Below, piece after piece: positions 59,320 to 64,000 of a DNA stretch of 64,000 nucleotides. The DNA comes from CAZAAW01 sp964483325. GTDB taxonomy: Bacteria > Pseudomonadota > Alphaproteobacteria > Rhizobiales > Kaistiaceae. The translations under genes were made by a program, and so were the position numbers. Location of the stretch: assembly GCA_964483325.1 (NCBI GenBank), contig CAZAAW010000006.1, forward strand, positions 75,067 through 139,066, written 5' to 3'. Position 1 is the first letter of the stretch. Each line of letters opens with the position of its first letter. The notes beneath the pieces were generated by a model, which was not told where the DNA came from, searched no databases, and saw only the letters and a program-made list of their open reading frames with translations.

Positions 59320-60691
59320 GCTCGACTCCCTCGCTTTCCGGCTGGTCGCCGGCGCGGCGATCTGGAGCGTCGTCGCGCTGGTCGCCGCCGGCATCATCCT
59401 GACCTCGCTCTACCGCAGCACGGTGGAGCGGGCCTTCGACGAGCGCGTCGACGTCTACCTGAAGACGCTGATCGGCGTCCTGGCGACTCAGCGCCCGGAA
59501 CCGACCCAGGACCCCGGCAATCTCGGCGAGCCGCGCTTCGAGCAGCTTTACTCGGGCTGGTACTGGCAGGTGCGCAAGGGCATCGGCGGCCCGGTCATCC
59601 TGGCCTCCAAGTCGCTCTTCACCGACGAGCTCGCCCCCACCGGCGGCACGCCGATCGACGGCGAGACGGGGGCGGTGCGGGCGGCCATGGTCGGCCCGGA
59701 GGAGCAGTCGCTGCGCCTCGTCCAGCGCGACATTACCTTCGGCCAGGGCGACGAGGCGGTGCCGTACCAGATCCTGGTGGCCGGCAATGCCACCGAGCTG
59801 CGCGGCCAGATCAACGCCTTCCGCAACAGCGTCATCCTCACGCTCGCCGTCTTCGGCGTCGGGCTGCTGATCGCCACCTTCTTCCAGATCCGCTGGGGCA
59901 TCCGGCCGCTCGACAGCGTGCGCAGCGGCCTCGCCGACCTGCGCAGCGGCAAGGAAACGCGCTTCGAGGGGCGCTATCCGGCGGAAATCCAGCCGCTCAT
60001 CCACGAGCTCAATGCGCTGCTGCGGTCCAACCAGGAGATTATCGAGCGGGCGCGCACGCAGGTCGGCAACCTGGCGCATGCGCTGAAGACGCCGCTCAGC
60101 GTCATCACCAACGAGGCCCGCTCGGCCGACGGGCCGCTGGCCGAGAAGGTCGCCGAGCAGGCCGAGCTGATGCGGGTCCAGGTGACGCATTATCTCGACC
60201 GGGCGCGCATCGCCGCCCGCTCGCAGGTCATCGGCGCCGTGACGCCGGTCGGGCCGGTGATGAACCGGCTGTGCCGCGCCATGAACCGCATCTATGCCGA
60301 GAAGGGCGTGAGCCTTTCCAGCCGCACGGCGCCCGGCGCGTTGTTCCGCGGCGAGCAGCAGGACCTGGAGGAGATCATCGGCAATCTTGCCGACAATGCC
60401 TGCAAATGGGCGCGCACCAGTGTCTCGGTCGACATCCTCTACGACAAGCCGGCCGGCGACCACGAAACGGGCCGGCTCACCGTCAATGTCGACGATGACG
60501 GCCCCGGCCTGACGCCGGAGCAGCGCGCCGAGGCGACGCGGCGCGGCAAGCGCCTCGATGAGAGCAAGCCCGGCTCCGGCCTCGGCCTGTCGATCGTCAC
60601 CGATCTCGTCGCCCTTTACGGCGGCTCGTTCCGGCTCGACACCGCGCCGGGCGGCGGCCTGCGGGCGGAAGTCGTTCTGCCGGCGGCATGA
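59309..60691 (+). CDS. feuQ: Membrane histidine kinase, FeuQ-like
   Basis: A 460-residue sensor kinase: TM1 (LVAGAAIWSVVALVAAGIILTSLY), a periplasmic sensor domain (about 45-170), TM2 (ILTLAVFGVGLLIATFFQI), HAMP, and the kinase core with H-box LAHALKTPLSVI (His about 258), N-box GNLADNACKWA, and GPGLTPEQ and SGLGLSIVTDL. The HALKTPL form of the H-box is typical for the PhoQ/FeuQ group. The ATG at 59309 lies inside the end of feuP. It should phosphorylate FeuP, restrained by FeuN in the periplasm. Confidence 0.9.
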   Translation: MRLRLDSLAFRLVAGAAIWSVVALVAAGIILTSLYRSTVERAFDERVDVYLKTLIGVLATQRPEPTQDPGNLGEPRFEQLYSGWYWQVRKGIGGPVILASKSLFTDELAPTGGTPIDGETGAVRAAMVGPEEQSLRLVQRDITFGQGDEAVPYQILVAGNATELRGQINAFRNSVILTLAVFGVGLLIATFFQIRWGIRPLDSVRSGLADLRSGKETRFEGRYPAEIQPLIHELNALLRSNQEIIERARTQVGNLAHALKTPLSVITNEARSADGPLAEKVAEQAELMRVQVTHYLDRARIAARSQVIGAVTPVGPVMNRLCRAMNRIYAEKGVSLSSRTAPGALFRGEQQDLEEIIGNLADNACKWARTSVSVDILYDKPAGDHETGRLTVNVDDDGPGLTPEQRAEATRRGKRLDESKPGSGLGLSIVTDLVALYGGSFRLDTAPGGGLRAEVVLPAA

Positions 60692-60759
60692 AAGGCCGGA
60701 ATGGCGGCGATCGGCCGTTTTCCGCATTTCCGCCACGCCCCGATGCAACAAAGCGGGGA

Positions 60760-60793
60760 CTTGGCGCTTTGTTGGGGGGCTTGGCGCTTTGTT
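60760..60793. repeat. Tandem 14-bp duplication upstream of the lipoprotein gene
   Basis: CTTGGCGCTTTGTT occurs at 60760-60773 and 60780-60793 (period 20, linked by GGGGGG). It lies about 45 bases before the start codon, where promoter elements would be expected. Confidence 0.75.
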
Positions 60794-60837
60794 TTCGCGC
60801 CTGCTATCAGCCATTCGAAGCCAAGGATTCGTCCGCC

Positions 60838-61269
60838 ATGCGTCTGATGCCCCTCGCCACCGCCGTCGCTCTCAGCGCCCTGCTCGCTGCCTGCCAGAGC
60901 GCCGGCACACGGCCGGCCGGCAACGCGGCGCTCGCCGTCCCGCCGGGCGCCGCTGCGGCGCCGCCGTCGGGAACGGTGGTCGGCGGGCTGGTCGGCGGCG
61001 ATATCGGCCGCAATCTCGACGATGCCGACCGCACCGCCGCCTACAGCGCCGAATACGAGGCGCTGGACCGCGGCCGCGCCGGCACGCCGATCACCTGGCG
61101 CAATCCGCGCAGCGGCCATTACGGCGAGGTGACGCCGGGCCCCAGCTACGACGTCAACGAATATAGCTGCCGCGACTATGCCCACACCGTCTATGTCGAC
61201 GGCCAGTCGCAGACCGCCCGCGGCACCGCCTGCCGCGAGCCGGACGGCAACTGGCGGCCGGTGAGCTGA
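60838..61269 (+). CDS. Glycine-zipper lipoprotein, 17-kDa antigen-like
   Basis: A 143-residue outer-membrane-type lipoprotein with lipobox LLAAC at residue 19 of MRLMPLATAVALSALLAAC. A short Pro/Ala linker is followed by a glycine-rich segment (GTVVGGLVGGDIGRNLDDADR), then EYEALDRGRAGTPITWRNPRSGHYGEVTPGP and a C-terminal domain with two cysteines (YSCRDYAHTVYVDGQSQTARGTACREPDGNWRPV). This fits the RT0821/Lpp0805 surface antigen family common in alphaproteobacteria. Its role is thought to be outer membrane integrity. Confidence 0.85.
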   Translation: MRLMPLATAVALSALLAACQSAGTRPAGNAALAVPPGAAAAPPSGTVVGGLVGGDIGRNLDDADRTAAYSAEYEALDRGRAGTPITWRNPRSGHYGEVTPGPSYDVNEYSCRDYAHTVYVDGQSQTARGTACREPDGNWRPVS

Positions 61270-61361
61270 GGCGCCGCTGCGGGTGCGGCATCGCGCGCCG
61301 GTCACGCCTGCGTGCGTCGGTTGCGCGACACCGGTGCAGCGGCTACAAGCGCCGCAGGTTG

Positions 61362-61405
61362 TAATCGCGCTAATTATAATCGCGCCAATGGTTTAATCGC
61401 GCCAA
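61362..61405. repeat. Threefold direct repeat upstream of ccmI
   Basis: TAATCGCGCTAA (61362-61373), TAATCGCGCCAA (61377-61388) and TAATCGCGCCAA (61394-61405), spaced 15 and 17 bases, ending 9 bases before the ccmI start. It occupies the place of the promoter or leader. It could be a multi-site regulator target or a simple duplication. Confidence 0.7.
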
Positions 61406-61414
61406 GGGTTTGGC

Positions 61415-62638
61415 ATGGGTCTGTGGATCGCCATGGCCGTCCTGACGGCAGCTGCAGCAGCGGCCCTGCTGGCGCCGATGTACCGGTCGCGCCGCGACGC
61501 CGCCGCCGCGCCGGCCGAACTGGCCATCTACCGCGATCAGCTCGATGAGGTCGACCGCGACGTGCGCCGCGGCATCCTGCCGGCCGGCGAGGCGACGGCG
61601 GCCCGCAACGAGATCGCCCGCCGCCTCCTGCAGGCCGGCGAGCCGGCGCCCGGCGAGGCGGCGCCGAAATCGCGCCTCGGTGCCCTTGCTTCCGCCGCCC
61701 CGCTTGTCGTCCTGCCGGTCGTCGCCCTCGGCGGCTATCTGTGGCTCGGCTCGCCGAGCGAGCCGGACATGCCGCGCAGCGCCCGGCTGGCCGCCTTCAA
61801 CCCCGACGATCCGCCCGCCTTCGACGCCATCCTGACGCAGGGCCTGCAGGGCAGCGACGAGGACGCCAAGGCGCTCGTCACCGAGCTCGAGACGAAGCTG
61901 AAGGCGGAGCCGGACAATCCGGTGCTGTGGTGGGGCGCGGCGGTGATGTATGCCCGCGTCGGCCGCATGGACGATGCCGGCGTCGCCTATGTGAAGGCCT
62001 CGCCGGCGGTGACGCGCTCCGCCGATGCCGAAGGCAGCTTCGGCACCCAGCTCGGCGTCAGCATGTTCGACCTGCACGGCCAGACCGTCATGACGCCGGA
62101 AACGGTGGCGGTCTTCCGGGCGGTGCTGGCGAACAATCCCGCCAACGTGAACGCGCGCGTTTATGTCGCGGCCTATGAAACCGCCCACGGCAACCATGAC
62201 GCGGCGGTTGCCGAGTGGAAGGCGGTGCTGGCCAGCGACCCCTCCGGCCGGACCCCCTGGGCCGATATCGCCCGCAAGCAGCTTGCCGCGCTGGAGCCGG
62301 GCTCGGCGCCGCGAAACGGCGGCGGCCTTGCGGTTGAGCCGGCGCCTTCTGTCCCCACTCCTCCTGCCCCGACGCAGGAAGAAGTCGACGCCGCCGCTGC
62401 CATGACGCCCGAGGAGCGGCAGGCGATGGTCGGCAGCATGGTCGACCGTCTTGCCACCCGCCTGGAGCAGCAGCCGGACGATGCCGCCGGTTGGGCGCAG
62501 CTCCTGAAATCCTATATGGTGCTGGGCCGCACGGATGACGCGCGCGCCGCTCTTGCCCGGGCCCGGGTGGCGCTTGCCGAGAAGCCTGACGCGCTCGCCG
62601 CCGTCGAAGCCGCCGCCAAGTCACTGGAGCTGCCATGA
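61415..62638 (+). CDS. ccmI: Cytochrome c maturation protein CcmI
   Basis: Holds apocytochrome c for heme ligation at the inner membrane. The 407 residues start with TM1 (LWIAMAVLTAAAAAALLAPMY), then the cytosolic leucine-zipper-like loop AIYRDQLDEVDRDVRRGILPAGEATAARNEIARRLL, and TM2 (APLVVLPVVALGGYLWLG). A periplasmic TPR domain follows, with PDNPVLWWGAAVMYARVGRMDDAGVAY and repeats up to the C-terminus. Rhizobiales call it cycH. It is translated with ccmE through a 4-base overlap. Confidence 0.93.
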   Translation: MGLWIAMAVLTAAAAAALLAPMYRSRRDAAAAPAELAIYRDQLDEVDRDVRRGILPAGEATAARNEIARRLLQAGEPAPGEAAPKSRLGALASAAPLVVLPVVALGGYLWLGSPSEPDMPRSARLAAFNPDDPPAFDAILTQGLQGSDEDAKALVTELETKLKAEPDNPVLWWGAAVMYARVGRMDDAGVAYVKASPAVTRSADAEGSFGTQLGVSMFDLHGQTVMTPETVAVFRAVLANNPANVNARVYVAAYETAHGNHDAAVAEWKAVLASDPSGRTPWADIARKQLAALEPGSAPRNGGGLAVEPAPSVPTPPAPTQEEVDAAAAMTPEERQAMVGSMVDRLATRLEQQPDDAAGWAQLLKSYMVLGRTDDARAALARARVALAEKPDALAAVEAAAKSLELP

Positions 62639-63159
62639 CCGCCCTCGATCCCGCCCTCCCGCGCCGCAATTTCGGCTCGTCGCGCAAGCAGCGCCGGCTG
62701 CTGCTGATCGGGCTGGCCGGCATCGTCCTCGCCGTCGCGGCGGGCCTGATCTTCTACGCCCTCTCCGACCGCATCGTCTTCTTCAACAGCCCCAGCGACA
62801 TCGTCGCCAAGGCGCCGGTCCCCGGCCAGCGCATCCGCCTCGGCGGCCTGGTCGAGGAAGGCAGCGTGGTGCGCGAGCCGGGCGGCAAGGTGCGCTTCGT
62901 CGTCACCGACGGCGCCGCCAGCGTCCCCGTCACCTATACCGGCATCCTGCCGGACCTCTTCCGCGAGGGGCAGGGCGTCGTCACCGAGGGCAGCGTCGGC
63001 ATGGACGGCGGCTTCACCGCCGACAGCGTCCTTGCCAAGCATGACGAGACCTACATGCCGCGCGAAGTCGCCGACGCCCTCAAGCAGAACGGCATGTGGG
63101 AGGGCGAAGGCTCCAGCGGCCCGCCGCCCATGGCCCAGCCCGCGGCCGCCCAGAGGTAA
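62635..63159 (+). CDS. ccmE: Heme chaperone CcmE
   Basis: Carries heme covalently from CcmC to CcmF in the periplasm. The 174-residue protein has one N-terminal TM (RLLLIGLAGIVLAVAAGLIFYAL) and an OB-fold domain (RIRLGGLVEEGSVVREPGGKVRFVVTD). The heme-binding His is in AKHDETYMP (about 140). The tail is flexible and proline-rich. The start overlaps the ccmI stop. Rhizobial name: cycJ. Confidence 0.96.
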   Translation: MTALDPALPRRNFGSSRKQRRLLLIGLAGIVLAVAAGLIFYALSDRIVFFNSPSDIVAKAPVPGQRIRLGGLVEEGSVVREPGGKVRFVVTDGAASVPVTYTGILPDLFREGQGVVTEGSVGMDGGFTADSVLAKHDETYMPREVADALKQNGMWEGEGSSGPPPMAQPAAAQR

Positions 63160-63165
63160 GCCGCC

Positions 63166-64000
63166 GTGATCGCCGAGCTCGGCCATTTCGCGCTCATCCT
63201 GGCGCTGGCCATCGCCATTCTCCAGTCCGTCCTGCCGGCCTGGGGCGTGCGCACCGGCGACGGCCGGCTGATGGGCATGGCGCCGATGGCGGCGGTGACC
63301 CAGTTCCTGCTGGTCGGCCTCGCCTTCGCGGCGCTCGTCCACGCCTACGTCGTTTCCGACTTCTCGCTGCTCAACGTCTTCCAGAACTCGCACTCGACCA
63401 AGCCGCTGCTCTACAAGGTGACCGGCGTCTGGGGGAACCATGAGGGGTCGATGCTCCTCTGGGTGCTGGTGCTGACCCTGTTCGGGGCGCTCGTCGCCGT
63501 CTTCGGCGGCAACCTGCCGGAGCGCCTCAAGGCGCTGGTGCTGTCCGTCCAGGCCTGGATCGGCACCGCCTTCCTGACCTTCATCCTCTTCACCTCCAAT
63601 CCCTTCCAGCGCATCGCCATGCCGCCGATGGACGGGCAGGACCTCAACCCGATCCTGCAGGACATCGGCCTCGCGCTGCACCCGCCGCTGCTCTATCTCG
63701 GCTATGTCGGCTGCTCGATCTCCTTCGCCTTCGCGGTGGCGGCGCTGATCGACGGCCGCATCGAGGCGGCCTGGGCGCGCTGGGTGCGGCCGTGGACGCT
63801 GGCGGCCTGGCTGTTCCTCACCGCCGGCATCGCCATGGGCTCCTACTGGGCCTATTACGAGCTCGGCTGGGGCGGCTGGTGGTTCTGGGACCCGGTCGAG
63901 AACGCCTCCTTCATGCCCTGGCTGGCCTCCACGGCGCTGCTCCATTCGGCGCTGGTGATGGAGAAGCGCGAGGCGCTGAAGGTGTGGACGGTGCTGCTGG
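63166..64000 (+). CDS. ccmF: Heme lyase subunit CcmF, N-terminal part
   Basis: Ligates heme to apocytochrome c. Only the first 278 residues are present; the gene continues past the right edge. It starts at GTG, 6 bases after ccmE. It shows several TM helices (HFALILALAIAILQSVL, TQFLLVGLAFAALVHAYVV), TGVWGNHEGSMLLWVLVLTLFGAL, and the heme-handling WWD domain WGGWWFWDPVENASFMPWL near residue 250. Following gene(s), probably ccmH, should lie outside the window. Rhizobial name: cycK. Confidence 0.96.
   Translation, partial: MIAELGHFALILALAIAILQSVLPAWGVRTGDGRLMGMAPMAAVTQFLLVGLAFAALVHAYVVSDFSLLNVFQNSHSTKPLLYKVTGVWGNHEGSMLLWVLVLTLFGALVAVFGGNLPERLKALVLSVQAWIGTAFLTFILFTSNPFQRIAMPPMDGQDLNPILQDIGLALHPPLLYLGYVGCSISFAFAVAALIDGRIEAAWARWVRPWTLAAWLFLTAGIAMGSYWAYYELGWGGWWFWDPVENASFMPWLASTALLHSALVMEKREALKVWTVLL

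Overview
The window is about 64 kb of high-GC, gene-dense chromosome from an alphaproteobacterium, most likely order Hyphomicrobiales (Rhizobiales). The assignment rests on gene content and order: a MucR/Ros-type regulator next to a probable DivJ kinase, feuN/feuP/feuQ followed by ccmI-ccmE-ccmF, the block pmbA-cysQ-DUF4170-DUF374-waaA-lpxK-DUF2093-mutL, hisS-hisZ-hisG, a CIRCE-controlled groESL, and many families largely confined to alphaproteobacteria (DUF1194, DUF1491, DUF2093, DUF2336, DUF4170, DUF5330). Genus cannot be fixed from sequence reading alone. No rRNA, tRNA, CRISPR array, phage, transposase or plasmid function was seen.

Layout. 0-8.8 kb: a truncated Tat-exported protein, a DHA2 drug transporter, an L,D-transpeptidase, DNA glycosylase tag, a lipoprotein, ribF, a HAD phosphatase, an orphan NtrC-type regulator and a small secreted protein. 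8.8-17 kb: groES-groEL behind a TTGACA promoter and perfect CIRCE; hisS-hisZ-hisG; tadA; rluB-rsmD. 17-27.7 kb: a catalytic plus non-catalytic pair of M16 proteases, pmbA, cysQ, small proteins, the lipid A/Kdo genes waaA and lpxK, and mutL. 27.8-38.8 kb: an efflux region with two complete RND adaptor-pump pairs pointing towards each other, and between them a sigma factor, probable anti-sigma and periplasmic sensor operon. 39.4-44.8 kb: an aminotransferase, DUF2267-like and DUF1194 proteins, a HerA/YjgR-type ATPase, a cytochrome c-prime-like protein and Fe-type superoxide dismutase. 45-55 kb: mucR with a long regulatory leader, sufE, DUF5330, probable divJ, a peptidoglycan-binding protein, DUF1491, DUF2336, DUF1254/DUF1214 proteins and a class A penicillin-binding protein, i.e. 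a cell-cycle and envelope cluster. 55-64 kb: a YcgN-like protein, a GNAT enzyme, sodC, an unusual triple-repeat secreted protein, the feuN-feuP-feuQ signalling set, a lipoprotein, and the start of the cytochrome c maturation operon (ccmF cut by the right edge).

Things that stand out. (1) hisS contains an in-frame AT-rich patch (hand count 43% GC over 280 bases, 37.5% over its first 160) inside a gene of roughly 65-72% GC. It coincides with the tRNA-contacting insertion region and looks about 25 residues longer than usual. (2) Four convergent gene pairs end in one shared CTAG, where both stop codons overlap by three bases. (3) A REP/BIME-like repeat family occurs three times, and a 96-bp nested palindrome follows the sensor operon. 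(4) Short direct duplications of about 14-22 bp recur at gene boundaries (hisZ/hisG, aminotransferase/DUF2267, before the YjgR ATPase, the PBP stop codon, before the 60.8-kb lipoprotein, before ccmI). No single wholly new defence or biosynthetic system was found. The best candidates for new biology are the chimeric hisS and the efflux-linked sigma/anti-sigma/sensor module.
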